From: Phycisphaeraceae bacterium | GTDB taxonomy: Bacteria; Planctomycetota; Phycisphaerae; Phycisphaerales; Zrk34 | NCBI GenBank assembly: GCA_028281485.1 | Contig: JANQJT010000193.1 | Location: forward strand, 1-18,160 | Reading direction: 5' to 3' | Length of the DNA stretch: 18,160 bases | Shown: in pieces, positions 1 to 7,694 of the stretch | Numbering within the stretch: the stretch's first letter is position 1 | Layout: each line of letters begins with the position of its first letter | The notes under the pieces: generated by a model | What the model was told of the DNA's origin: nothing | The model's database searches: none | Seen by the model: the letters and a program-made list of their open reading frames with translations, nothing else | Position numbers and translations under genes: made by a program

Positions 1-1529
1 GTGAGGTAGCGCCCTTCGTCGTTGACGCCGCCGGCGCGGAGGATTTCAACGCCGAGTTCGAAGCCGTCGGTGGTGTCGATGGCGACGATGGTGGCTTCGA
101 CGAGGACCTGGGGCCGGCGGACGTCGAGTCGGTTGATGAGCTTCTCGTAGACCGGGTGCATGGAGGGGCGAGCGATGACGATGACGGTGTTGGACGGTTC
201 GTGGGCGAAGACGCGCGCGGTGCCGAGGCCGATCTCGTCGTTCTTGATATCGAGCGCGGAGTCTGCGGAGCTGGGGGTCTGGCCGACGGTGGAGGTGTTG
301 TTGATCTGGTCGGCGGTCGGGCTGTTGATGCGGCTGAAGTCGTCGGCGGTGTCTGCGGCGACGCCGTCGATTGAGATGTCGCCGAAGCCGCTGTCGCCCT
401 CGATCTCACGGAGGGTATCGATGACCTCGCCGGCGGTGGCGTTTTTTAATTTGTAGAAGCGGATGGGGCTTTGCTCGTCGGTGGGCGCCTTGTCCATTGC
501 GAGCTGGAGCTTGGTGATGTGTGCGTGGACCTCGGGTGTGGTGGTGGCGATAAGCAGGCCTGTGTCGAGATCGGTGGCGGACTGGTAGATGCGTTTTGCG
601 GTTTCGTCGCCGATGATCTTGCGGACGAGGTTGTCGATCTTCTCGGGGCTGGTGACCTCGAAGCGGTAGACCTCCATGGTGGTGCCGTTGGGCTGATCGA
701 TCGAGTCGAGCAGGCCGAGCGCGTGGGTGACGTCATCGGGTCGGCCGACGAGGATGAGCTGTCGGGCGTGGTCGTCGGTGATGATGGTGACGGCGGCGGG
801 GTCTTTGTCCTTGGTGTTGCCTTGGGCGCGTTGGCCGCCGGTGAGCAATTGCGTGAGCATGTTGTTGGCGACGGCGGGCGAGAGGTGCTTGATCGCGCGG
901 AACTCGTAGGCGACCTCGCGTTTGGGCTGATCGACAAGGTTGAAGAGGTCTTCGATGCGTTTCATGTTGCCGACGAAGTCGGTGACGATGACCAGGTCGT
1001 GCTGGGGGATGGTGTGGACCTTGCTTGTGGCGGTGGAGAGGAAGGGGAGGATGATCTCGGCGATGGTCTGGGTATCGGCGTGCTTGGCGTGGAAGACGCG
1101 TGTCATGGCGACGGAGGGCAGCTCGTTGCCGGCGGGCGCGTCTTCGGTGGGCCCGACGGAGATCTGTGTGATCTCGTTGGTGGGCTTGATGAGCATGGTG
1201 CCGGGCACGTCGGTCTCGACGAGGGTGAGCTGGTGCGTCTTGAGAATGCCGGTGAAGAGGGTCATCAGCGAGTCGGCGGGGATGGGCGTGGAGGTCTTGA
1301 TGGTGACCTTTTTGACGGCGACCTGGTTGTCGTAGATGAAGTTGATGTTCTGTCGTTGGCCGACGTAATCGATGAGGACCTTGAGGTCGAAGTTCTCGGG
1401 GAAGTTGAGGGTGATCATGGCGGCGGCCTGATCGTTGTCGCCGTTGGTCCCCTGCGCCCATGCGGCCGACGCGACCAGCGTCAGGCCGATCAGGCCCGCG
1501 ATGATTGTCGTGTTGAGTCGGTGGATCAT
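1..1529 (-). CDS. gspD: GspD-type secretin, N-terminal 509 residues (runs off the left edge)
   Basis: Outer-membrane secretin of the type II secretion/type IV pilus superfamily, which forms a multimeric gated channel. I translated this frame by hand; it is open from the ATG at 1529 to the window edge. A perfect AAGGAG (1536-1541) lies 6 bases before the ATG. Residues 1-25 are a signal peptide ending AWA|Q. An N0 domain covers about 39-116 (ITLNFPENFDLKVLIDYVG). Secretin_N-like modules follow at about 143-203, 206-280, 286-346 and 354-470; the last has a roughly 60-residue low-complexity insertion. At about 471 the typical entry to the secretin barrel begins (RRPQVLVEATIVAI). The barrel itself lies beyond the window, so completeness cannot be judged. 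It follows the TPR gene by 39 bases in the same direction. GspD normally has N0 plus three such modules, so one looks extra. Family assignment is firm; type II membership is an inference. Confidence 0.9.
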   Translation of the reverse strand, partial: MIHRLNTTIIAGLIGLTLVASAAWAQGTNGDNDQAAAMITLNFPENFDLKVLIDYVGQRQNINFIYDNQVAVKKVTIKTSTPIPADSLMTLFTGILKTHQLTLVETDVPGTMLIKPTNEITQISVGPTEDAPAGNELPSVAMTRVFHAKHADTQTIAEIILPFLSTATSKVHTIPQHDLVIVTDFVGNMKRIEDLFNLVDQPKREVAYEFRAIKHLSPAVANNMLTQLLTGGQRAQGNTKDKDPAAVTIITDDHARQLILVGRPDDVTHALGLLDSIDQPNGTTMEVYRFEVTSPEKIDNLVRKIIGDETAKRIYQSATDLDTGLLIATTTPEVHAHITKLQLAMDKAPTDEQSPIRFYKLKNATAGEVIDTLREIEGDSGFGDISIDGVAADTADDFSRINSPTADQINNTSTVGQTPSSADSALDIKNDEIGLGTARVFAHEPSNTVIVIARPSMHPVYEKLINRLDVRRPQVLVEATIVAIDTTDGFELGVEILRAGGVNDEGRYL

Positions 1530-1551
1530 GGCTTTCTCCTTGTCCGGTTCG

Positions 1552-1569
1552 ACCCGCGATTGAGCGGGT
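1552..1569 (-). other. Short hairpin between TPR lipoprotein and secretin genes
   Basis: A perfect 6-bp inverted repeat (ACCCGC / GCGGGT) with a 6-base loop starts within the TAA stop of the TPR gene and ends about 10 bases before the secretin's AAGGAG. There is no T-run after it, so it does not look like a terminator. It could stabilise an RNA 3' end or tune secretin translation. It may also be chance. Confidence 0.35.
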
Positions 1570-3032
1570 TACGACCTGGCTGACTTGGCGGCGGCGCGTT
1601 CGATGCCCTCGAGATACTTCTGGATGTTCTCGCGGGGCTGGATCTGTTGGGCGCGGCGCAGCTTGACCAGGGCCTCGTTGTACTTTTTCTGTTTGACGAG
1701 CAGCTGGGCGTGGCGGACGTTGGCGTCGGCCTCGTACTTCTCGATGGCGGCGGCGCGTTCGAAGTAGTAGATCGCCTGCTCGGGGTTTTCGTTGCGGACC
1801 TCGTACTGGCCGAGGAGGATGAGGGCCTGGCCGTCGAGGGGTTCGATCTCGATGATCTCGCGGAGGACTTCGGCCTCGCGTTCGCCGGCGCCTTCGGCCA
1901 GGGCGATGCGCGATTGCATGCGCAGCAGCCCGAGTCGCTGCTTGTCGTTGAGGCTGTCGCCGCGGAGTTTCTGGAGTTCGGCGATGAGCTGCCTGGCGAG
2001 GTCGAGTTCGCCGCGTCCGGTGAGGATCTGGCAGGCGAGGATGGCGCGGTCGGGCTGGGCGGCGGGGTCCATCTTCAGGGCGCGGGTGTAGGCGGAGATG
2101 GCCAGGTCGTAGAGTTCCTGGTTGGTGTAGATGTCACCGAGCTTGTTGAGCTGTTCGACGTTGGCCTTGCCCATGCGGTCGATGAACTCGTAGTTCTCTG
2201 CGGCGCGGGCGGTGTCGCCCTTGAGCAGCAGGGCCTGGGCCTGCGTGTCCCAGAGATTGATCTTGGTGGGGTGCTTCTCGATCATCGTGTCGAGCAGCGC
2301 GACGGCCTCGGCGTAGCGGCCCTGATAGAAGAAGCTGCCGGCGAGGCTCTGCTGCCAGTCGAGGCGATCGGGTTCGAAGATGATGGCGTTTCGGTAGCAG
2401 GACTCGGCGGAGACGTGGTTGCCGGTGGAGGTGTAGGCGAAGCCGAGGAAGCCCCAGGTGATGGCGTCTTCCTTGCCGAGGTCGATGACCTTGGTGAGCA
2501 CGGGGATGACCTGTTCCCACTTGCTCTGTTGCACGTAGATCATGCCCAATGCCCACCAGGCGCGGCGGAACTTGGAGTGCTTGGCGACGGCGACGCGGTA
2601 GAGCTGCGCGGCGGCGTCGATGCGGGCGGGGTTGTCGGTGGCGTGCTGCTGGTAGAGGGAGCCGAGCATGAAGTCGAGCGCGGCCGATGAGGTGACGTCG
2701 TCGCGGTTGGCTTCGAGCAGGGCGATGGCCTGCTCGGGCTGGCCCTGATTGATCAGTTCGATGACCTGCTGGAGGACTTCGATCTCGGTGGAGGTGGGCT
2801 TGGGTTCGATGTCGGTCTCGGGCACCCAGCCGTCTTCGTACATGACCGAGAGGGTTTGTGAGCGCTGGTTGAACAGCTCCTGGCCGGAGGTGTCGCTGGA
2901 GTCGCCGGAGGAGGTGTCCTGCGCGGCGGCGGGGATGACGAGCGTGGAACCGGCTTCGTCGGTCTTGGTTTCTTCCATGCACGCGGGCAGGAGCGTGGCG
3001 AGGGACAACAGGATGAGGATTCGACCGTTCAT
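1569..3032 (-). CDS. TPR-repeat lipoprotein of the TonB gene string
   Basis: A 487-residue predicted lipoprotein. The N-terminus is a hydrophobic signal ending in the lipobox LPAC with the lipidated cysteine at residue 18. An acidic, serine-rich linker follows. From about residue 85 to 480 the protein is a string of roughly nine to ten tetratricopeptide repeats (for example AWWALGMIYVQQSKWEQVIP and ANVRHAQLLVKQKKYNEALV), which usually act as protein-protein scaffolds. It starts 3 bases after the TonB stop, with AAAGGA a few bases before the ATG, so it is almost certainly co-transcribed with tonB. TPR proteins are regular companions of TonB2-type ExbB/ExbD/TonB clusters. Here it sits between tonB and a secretin gene, so it could bridge inner-membrane motor and outer-membrane channel. 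That role is inference; the TPR and lipoprotein calls are read from the sequence. Confidence 0.9.
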   Translation of the reverse strand: MNGRILILLSLATLLPACMEETKTDEAGSTLVIPAAAQDTSSGDSSDTSGQELFNQRSQTLSVMYEDGWVPETDIEPKPTSTEIEVLQQVIELINQGQPEQAIALLEANRDDVTSSAALDFMLGSLYQQHATDNPARIDAAAQLYRVAVAKHSKFRRAWWALGMIYVQQSKWEQVIPVLTKVIDLGKEDAITWGFLGFAYTSTGNHVSAESCYRNAIIFEPDRLDWQQSLAGSFFYQGRYAEAVALLDTMIEKHPTKINLWDTQAQALLLKGDTARAAENYEFIDRMGKANVEQLNKLGDIYTNQELYDLAISAYTRALKMDPAAQPDRAILACQILTGRGELDLARQLIAELQKLRGDSLNDKQRLGLLRMQSRIALAEGAGEREAEVLREIIEIEPLDGQALILLGQYEVRNENPEQAIYYFERAAAIEKYEADANVRHAQLLVKQKKYNEALVKLRRAQQIQPRENIQKYLEGIERAAAKSARS

Positions 3033-3035
3033 GGG

Positions 3036-3701
3036 TTATCCTTTGGGGAAGGTAATGGGCACACGCATGCGGAAGCGCACGGGCTCGCCCTTTCTCTTGC
3101 CGGGGTCAAAAGTCCATTTCTTGACGGCGTCGACGGCGGCCTTGTCGAGGACGTTGTTGCGTGCCTTCTGGACGCGGGCGTCTTCGACGGTGCCGTCCTT
3201 GCCGATGATGAAGACGACGTAGACGGTGACGGCGCGATCGGCGGTTTGCTTGCGGACGCGTGCGTCCATGACGGGGCCGGGCTGGTTGATGGGCCGGGGT
3301 TGCTGATCGAGCTGCGCGAAGGAGAACAGGTCCTGGCCGCCCTTCTTCAGCGCGGCGGTGGGATCGATCTTGGGGACGAAGATGGAGGGGCCTGAGCCGG
3401 TGCCGCCGGTGAGGTTGAGTTCGAGCGCGGCCAGGTCGATCGGCGCGACGTCTTCGGCGAGTTCCGGCGGGGTCTCGTCGGGTTGCGGGGGCTGTTCGGG
3501 TTCGGGCTCGATGGGCGCGGGCGGGGGGACGTCGCCGGCGCTGACGTTTTGTACGACGGTGTCGGGCTGGTCCTTCTCGGCGATGGTCTGCATGACCGGC
3601 AGGACGAGGAAGAACAGGAGGGTCAACAGGATCGCGCCGACGATCACCACGAGGTGACGAAGGAAAGCGAGGATCGGGTTGGCCTTTTTGGGGGGCTTCA
3701 T
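3036..3701 (-). CDS. tonB: TonB energy-transducing protein
   Basis: TonB couples the inner-membrane proton motive force to TonB-dependent receptors. The 221-residue protein has a short basic N-terminus, one membrane anchor at about residues 14-36, a periplasmic proline/glutamate-rich linker at about 58-82, and a C-terminal TonB fold at about 155-221. The C-terminal fold is recognisable from VYVVFIIGKDGTVEDARV and KKWTFDPGKRKGEPV followed by a closing RVPITF strand. The short length and compact linker resemble TonB2-class proteins rather than the longer Escherichia coli TonB. It starts 9 bases after the second ExbD stop and ends 3 bases before the TPR lipoprotein, so it belongs to the motor operon. 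I see no good Shine-Dalgarno sequence before its ATG, which suggests coupling to ExbD translation. Confidence 0.95.
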   Translation of the reverse strand: MKPPKKANPILAFLRHLVVIVGAILLTLLFFLVLPVMQTIAEKDQPDTVVQNVSAGDVPPPAPIEPEPEQPPQPDETPPELAEDVAPIDLAALELNLTGGTGSGPSIFVPKIDPTAALKKGGQDLFSFAQLDQQPRPINQPGPVMDARVRKQTADRAVTVYVVFIIGKDGTVEDARVQKARNNVLDKAAVDAVKKWTFDPGKRKGEPVRFRMRVPITFPKG

Positions 3702-3710
3702 GGGCGGGGA

Positions 3711-4124
3711 TTAATTGGTGCGTATCTCCGTGGCGATGTTGACCTGTTCGGCGCCACCGAGCTTGGCTTCCTTGACGACGCGCATGAACACGCCGTGCTC
3801 CGCGCCCTGGTCGGCCTGGACGATGACGGGGACGTTGTCCTTTTCGAGCATGCGTCGTACGACGGCCTGGACGCCGCTGACGCCGACGCTGCGGTCGGCG
3901 TACATCACGTCGCCCTCGACGGTGACGGCGAAGTAGATGGCCTCGCGTTCGAGCTTCTCGCGGGTGTGCATCTGCGTCTTGGTGACCTCCGCTCCGGGTT
4001 CTTCGATAAACGTCGTGGTGACGATGAAGAAGATGAGCATGATGAACACGCAGTCGATCAGCGGCGAGATATCGATGCCGGGCTGATTGGCGTCGTCGTC
4101 GGGGATGTCTTGAAATCGGCTCAT
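3711..4124 (-). CDS. exbD: ExbD biopolymer transport protein (second copy)
   Basis: A 137-residue ExbD/TolR family protein that sits in the inner membrane and, with ExbB, converts proton flow into TonB movement. The single membrane segment is at about residues 21-40 (DISPLIDCVFIMLIFFIV). It carries the essential proton-carrying aspartate at residue 24. The periplasmic domain follows (about 60-137), with the usual alpha/beta pattern and the stretch NVPVIVQADQGAEHGVFMRV. It begins 30 bases after the first exbD gene and ends 9 bases before tonB. It is clearly a paralogue of its upstream neighbour, since the membrane segment is nearly identical, but the periplasmic domain has diverged. That argues for two different partners or a mixed dimer rather than simple redundancy. 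Confidence 0.95.
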   Translation of the reverse strand: MSRFQDIPDDDANQPGIDISPLIDCVFIMLIFFIVTTTFIEEPGAEVTKTQMHTREKLEREAIYFAVTVEGDVMYADRSVGVSGVQAVVRRMLEKDNVPVIVQADQGAEHGVFMRVVKEAKLGGAEQVNIATEIRTN

Positions 4125-4154
4125 CGTTGGGTTCGCTCGTTGGGCGTGACGTTT

Positions 4155-4562
4155 TTAGCGCACGGCCATGACTACATCGGTTGCGCCTGTGAGTCGGACT
4201 TCGTCGAGCACGCGCGAGGTGATGGAGACCGGGGCGTCGGCGGCGCCCTGGATGATCACGGGCAGGTCGCGTTCGGCGCGGTGGGTCTTGACGATGGTCT
4301 GGACACCGGCGATGCCGATGCTGGCGTCGTCGTGGATGACGCGTCCGTCGGCGTAGACCTCCAGAATGATGGGCTTGTCTTCTTCGGACTGGGTGGGTTC
4401 GGAGCTGGGTTGGGAGTCGTTGACCTGTGCGCCGAACTCCTGGAGGAAGGTGGTGGTGACGATAAAGAAGATCAACAGGATGAACACGCAGTCGATCAAC
4501 GGCGAGATGTCGATCGCCGTTTCGTCTTCGCCGTCTCTGTTGAAGCTCTTGAATCGTGCCAT
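4155..4562 (-). CDS. exbD: ExbD biopolymer transport protein (first copy)
   Basis: A 135-residue ExbD/TolR family subunit of the proton-driven TonB motor. The membrane segment DISPLIDCVFILLIFFIVTT (about residues 18-37) contains the conserved aspartate at position 24. The periplasmic part holds an acidic serine/proline/glutamate-rich linker (about 49-63) and the usual small domain with ADGRVIHDDASIGIAG and LPVIIQGAADAPV. It lies 39 bases after the short ExbB and 30 bases before the second ExbD, all in one direction. Start: an ATG with no obvious Shine-Dalgarno, but the motif spacing fits ExbD well. The tandem arrangement of two ExbD genes is seen in some TonB clusters and leaves the stoichiometry of the motor open. 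Confidence 0.95.
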   Translation of the reverse strand: MARFKSFNRDGEDETAIDISPLIDCVFILLIFFIVTTTFLQEFGAQVNDSQPSSEPTQSEEDKPIILEVYADGRVIHDDASIGIAGVQTIVKTHRAERDLPVIIQGAADAPVSITSRVLDEVRLTGATDVVMAVR

Positions 4563-4601
4563 GGTTTGTTCGGCCGGTTGGGCCGTCCGTGGGTCGCGTG
4601 T

Positions 4602-5240
4602 TTACGCCGCCTTCTTGGTTTCCTGGAGTTTTCGGTACATGCGTTGGGTGCAGACGGTTTCCAGGTGAGCGAGGAAGGCCTTGTAGCGATCGAACTTCCT
4701 GCTGAGCTGGTACTGGAAGAAGAGTCCGGGGATGGCGATGACGAGGCCGGTCTCGGTGGTGATGAGTGCTTCGGAGATGCCGCCCGCGACGAGGTCCATG
4801 GTCTTGTCTGCACCGGAGCCGGAGGCGAGGCCGCCGAAGGTGGCGAGCATGCCGGTGACGGTGCCGAGCAGGCCGAGCAGCGGCGCGGTGTTGACACATA
4901 TCTTCATGACGCGGAGGTCGCGTTGAAAGGGCGCGATCTCTGTGTTGCGGAGTTCTTCGAAGTAAACGGCGAGTTGGGGGAGTGTGTCGGCGTCGGTGAC
5001 GAAGTCGAGGAGCTTGCCGATGGGGCCGCGGCGTTGGTCGGGCCGACCGATCCAGTGTCGCCAGGTCTTTTCGGGGACGCGTTGAAAGCCCTTGGCGGCG
5101 AGGCGGACGTAGACGTGCATACCCATGCCGAACATGACCAGCGCGACGGTGGCGATGGCGATCATCGCCCACCCGCCTTTGAGCCAGATCTCAGCGGCCT
5201 GCTCAATCAGGGACTGGATGTACTGCACAACGGCTTGCAT
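4602..5240 (-). CDS. exbB: ExbB / MotA-TolQ-ExbB proton channel (short form)
   Basis: A 212-residue inner-membrane proton-channel subunit that partners ExbD. Three membrane segments are visible: about residues 24-45, 115-138 and 156-178. The signature region has TAPLLGLLGTVTGMLATF and then GGISEALITTETGLVIAIPG, the hallmark of the MotA/TolQ/ExbB family. I chose the ATG at 5240. A GTG at 5258 would add six residues and bring the start to 9 bases after the previous stop, so it cannot be excluded; GAGAT lies about 9 bases before the ATG. The gene follows the long ExbB-like gene and precedes the first ExbD. Length and topology match the ExbB2 class. It almost certainly acts in the same complex as the ExbD and TonB genes downstream. 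Confidence 0.93.
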   Translation of the reverse strand: MQAVVQYIQSLIEQAAEIWLKGGWAMIAIATVALVMFGMGMHVYVRLAAKGFQRVPEKTWRHWIGRPDQRRGPIGKLLDFVTDADTLPQLAVYFEELRNTEIAPFQRDLRVMKICVNTAPLLGLLGTVTGMLATFGGLASGSGADKTMDLVAGGISEALITTETGLVIAIPGLFFQYQLSRKFDRYKAFLAHLETVCTQRMYRKLQETKKAA

Positions 5241-5267
5241 CGTGTGTGATCTCGACACGGCTGGTGT

Positions 5268-6845
5268 TTACGCCGCTTCGTTGAGTTCCTTCTTGTCGTC
5301 TTGTTCGTCGTCGGTGGGATCGGGCTCGGTGGGCTCGGGTTCCCGGGGTTCGGGTTCTTTGAAGGGGGTCTTGCCGACCTGGTTGATGAAGGCGATGCCC
5401 GATTTTTCCATGTTGTCGATGACGGCCTTGGCCTTGCGGGAGAGGAAGGCGTAGATGAGCAGGGAGGGGATGGCGACGATGAGGCCGAACTTGGTGGTGA
5501 TGAGGGCTTCGGAGATACCGCCGGAGAGTGATTCGGCGTCGCCGGTGCCGTAGAGGGTGATCATCTTGAAGGTGTTGATGATGCCGGTGACGGTGCCGAG
5601 CAGCCCCATGAGGGGCGCGGCGGCGGCGCAGATTGAGATGAACGGGAGCATGCTGTTGACGCGGAGTCGCGTGTTGAGCATCTTCTCGAACATGATCTCT
5701 TCGATGAGTTCGCGGGGTTCTTCGATGTGTTCGACGCCGGCCTGGAGCATGTCGCCGGAGGGGCCGCCGATCTTCCTGGCGACGCCCATGGCGGCGTCCT
5801 TGTCGCGCAGCGAGACGGCGTGGCAGAGCTTGGTGATGAGGTTCTTGGAGGGGTTCTTGATAAAGGTGAGTGCGAGCCACTTGTAGAGTGCGACGAGCAG
5901 CGCGGCGCCGGCCATGATGAAGATGGGGTACATGACGGGACCGCCCTTCTGGACGTGCTCGAGGAAGGTGTCCTCGACCGCGGCCAGCTGGTGGGCGCTG
6001 CCCATGGTGGGATCGAAGGGGAAGGAGCCGGAACCGTTGGCGATGAGGGTGGAGGCGGTGGCGGTGTCTTCTTCGCTGAGGAAGGGGCGGATGGTGGGGA
6101 CGAGGCCGAGTTCCTGCTCGGCGGTGCCGATGACGGCGCCGTCGTCGGAGCGGAACACGGCGGTGGGGCCGACGAGGACGAAGGTGCCGGTGGTTTCTTC
6201 GCCGCCGGTCTGGACGGCTTCACCGGTGAAGGTGGTGCCACCGAGCGCTTCGTCGATGCGGTCGATGGATTGCTGGATGGTGCCGATTTGGAGGGTGAAC
6301 TTTTCTTTCTGTGTGAGGTTGGGGTTCTCGGCGGCGTTCTTGGCGACGGCGAGTTGATCGTCGTAGCGTTGGAGTTCGGCGATGTGGATGAGCGGTTCGT
6401 ACTTGCGGATGTATTCGCCGAGCAGGCCGGAGAGGTAGCCGGCTTCTTTTTCGCGGTCGGCGATGAGCTTGTTGAGGTTGGTGATCTGGAGCTGGCGGCT
6501 GGCGACGGCGCGCTCGCCCGTGGCGGCTTCGGAGCGGACGGCGCGGAGCTCGTCTTCCATGTCCCCGAGCTTGCGGGTGAGGGGGATGATCTCAGCGCTG
6601 ATCAGCTCGCGGAGCTCGGCGAGTTCTCGGGTCGCGGCTTCGAGCTGATCGGAGATGTTGGCGGTGGCCTGGTTGAAGTCGGCGGCGGTGTCTTGGGCGG
6701 CTTGCGTGTTCTCAACCGTGTCGGCGGTTTCGGCCGGCTGGGTGGTGGGCTGATCCTGTGCGATCAGCGCGGGGCCGATTGCGAGCGTGAAGAGCAACAG
6801 TAGTGTGTAGTTCGTTTTCATGTGGTTCGTTTCCGCTGGGGTCAT
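5268..6845 (-). CDS. Long ExbB / TtpC-like protein with periplasmic coiled-coil domain
   Basis: A 525-residue protein with a signal-like N-terminus (LLLLFTLAIGPALIAQ). A periplasmic region of about 270 residues is rich in heptad-like helices (about 56-200). It is followed by a MotA/TolQ/ExbB domain with membrane segments at about 303-325, 399-425 and 445-467. The channel signature is AAAAPLMGLLGTVTGIINTF and GGISEALITTKFGLIVAIPS. The cytoplasmic tail (about 494-525) is acidic and proline-rich. This architecture matches TtpC, the extra ExbB-like component of Vibrio TonB2 systems. The ATG at 6845 overlaps the preceding stop as ATGA and has GAGG just upstream, which indicates translational coupling. 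The ATG at 6821 is an alternative that gives a cleaner signal peptide. The motor thus has two ExbB homologues. The periplasmic arm probably contacts the DUF3450 protein encoded just before it (inference). Confidence 0.9.
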   Translation of the reverse strand: MTPAETNHMKTNYTLLLLFTLAIGPALIAQDQPTTQPAETADTVENTQAAQDTAADFNQATANISDQLEAATRELAELRELISAEIIPLTRKLGDMEDELRAVRSEAATGERAVASRQLQITNLNKLIADREKEAGYLSGLLGEYIRKYEPLIHIAELQRYDDQLAVAKNAAENPNLTQKEKFTLQIGTIQQSIDRIDEALGGTTFTGEAVQTGGEETTGTFVLVGPTAVFRSDDGAVIGTAEQELGLVPTIRPFLSEEDTATASTLIANGSGSFPFDPTMGSAHQLAAVEDTFLEHVQKGGPVMYPIFIMAGAALLVALYKWLALTFIKNPSKNLITKLCHAVSLRDKDAAMGVARKIGGPSGDMLQAGVEHIEEPRELIEEIMFEKMLNTRLRVNSMLPFISICAAAAPLMGLLGTVTGIINTFKMITLYGTGDAESLSGGISEALITTKFGLIVAIPSLLIYAFLSRKAKAVIDNMEKSGIAFINQVGKTPFKEPEPREPEPTEPDPTDDEQDDKKELNEAA

Positions 6846-7654
6846 TTGACCTCAAGGGGCAGTTCGACGAAGGCCGGAACTTCCTTGTTGCTGTAGATGT
6901 CGTGGGCGAGGACGATCTTCGGGGCGAGGTCGTTGGCTTCGTGCCAGACCCAGCCGTTGTCGGAGGGCGTGCCGTAGCCGGCGAACTCGCGGTCGGCGCC
7001 GTAGACGTAGAAGGCCTTGCCCAGGCCGATGTACATGACCGTGGCAGAGGGGTTCTCGCCGGCGGCGTTGGTGATGCGGTGTTCGATGACGGTGATCTGG
7101 CGGTTGAACTTGTTGATCTCGTTGAGGATGCCGATCACGTTCTGGTAGCGACGGGACAGGGGGATTTCGGTGTTGGCTGAGTCTTCGGGCAGCTGCTGGC
7201 TGAGGACCTTGACCTGGTCCTGGAGGGGCGTGGGCAGGCGTTTGACGAGGTCGCGCGTCTGCTGCTCCATGGAGACGATCTGCTGCTTGAGGTAGTCGGA
7301 GCCGGCCTTGAGCTTCTGGTCTTCGGCGGTCTTGTCGTTGAAGGTCTTGTCGGTGTCGGCGAGCTTGGTCTTGTCGGATTCGATCTTCTCGTGGGTCTCG
7401 TCGATCTGCTCCTGGATGAGGGCGGTGCGCTCGTTGAGCATCTCCACGGCGAGCTTGTGCTCCTTCTTTTCCTTGGAGATGTTGTTGCGGGTCTCGACCC
7501 ATTTCTGGAGCTGCTCGCGCGCGAGATCGATGGATTCGGCGGTGTCTTCGGCCCGACCGACGCCGCTGATCGAGAGGCAGACCAGGGCCGCCGCAAGGCA
7601 GGTCAGCGCGGTCCACCGCCCCGCTCTCAAAGTGTTAGGATTCGATTTAGACAT
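6842..7654 (-). CDS. DUF3450-type periplasmic coiled-coil protein
   Basis: A 270-residue exported protein with a signal peptide (about residues 1-35, ending VGRA). A long, highly charged coiled-coil region follows at about 40-135. The C-terminal part is typical of DUF3450, with YIGLGKAFYVYGADREFAGY and NGWVWHE at about 208-239. DUF3450 proteins are known mainly as the first gene of TtpC-ExbB-ExbD-TonB-TPR clusters; their biochemical role is undetermined. Its stop overlaps the start of the long ExbB-like gene by 4 bases, tying it to the motor. AAGGT precedes the ATG by a few bases. It lies 56 bases after the TonB-dependent receptor, across a gap with a hairpin and a T-run. A periplasmic spacer or clutch for the ExbB-like coiled coil is the most reasonable guess, but only a guess. 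Confidence 0.85.
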   Translation of the reverse strand: MSKSNPNTLRAGRWTALTCLAAALVCLSISGVGRAEDTAESIDLAREQLQKWVETRNNISKEKKEHKLAVEMLNERTALIQEQIDETHEKIESDKTKLADTDKTFNDKTAEDQKLKAGSDYLKQQIVSMEQQTRDLVKRLPTPLQDQVKVLSQQLPEDSANTEIPLSRRYQNVIGILNEINKFNRQITVIEHRITNAAGENPSATVMYIGLGKAFYVYGADREFAGYGTPSDNGWVWHEANDLAPKIVLAHDIYSNKEVPAFVELPLEVK

Positions 7655-7675
7655 TGGCTTGTTACCTTGTGGTTA

Positions 7676-7694
7676 AGGGTCTAAATGTGACCCT
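7676..7694 (-). other. Hairpin upstream of the DUF3450 gene
   Basis: A perfect 6-bp inverted repeat (AGGGTC / GACCCT) with a 7-base loop lies between the receptor stop and the DUF3450 start, 21 bases before that ATG. On the transcribed strand it comes just after an eight-T tract, so it is not itself a terminator with a T tail. It could protect the 5' end of a processed motor transcript. Confidence 0.4.

Noticed and set aside
471..1583. Long plus-strand open frame opposite the secretin gene
   Set aside because: Its product is low-complexity and rich in Gly, Asp, Val and Leu, typical of the antisense of a GC-biased gene. The minus strand encodes a clear secretin with a signal peptide and ribosome-binding site.
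3106..5172. 688-codon minus-strand frame across TonB, ExbD and ExbB
   Set aside because: Arg/His/Pro-rich product from an alternative frame of four overlapping-quality real genes; no domain.
3483..5249. 588-codon plus-strand open frame across the ExbD/ExbB genes
   Set aside because: It spans several well-defined minus-strand genes and its product has no domain; it is a codon-bias shadow.
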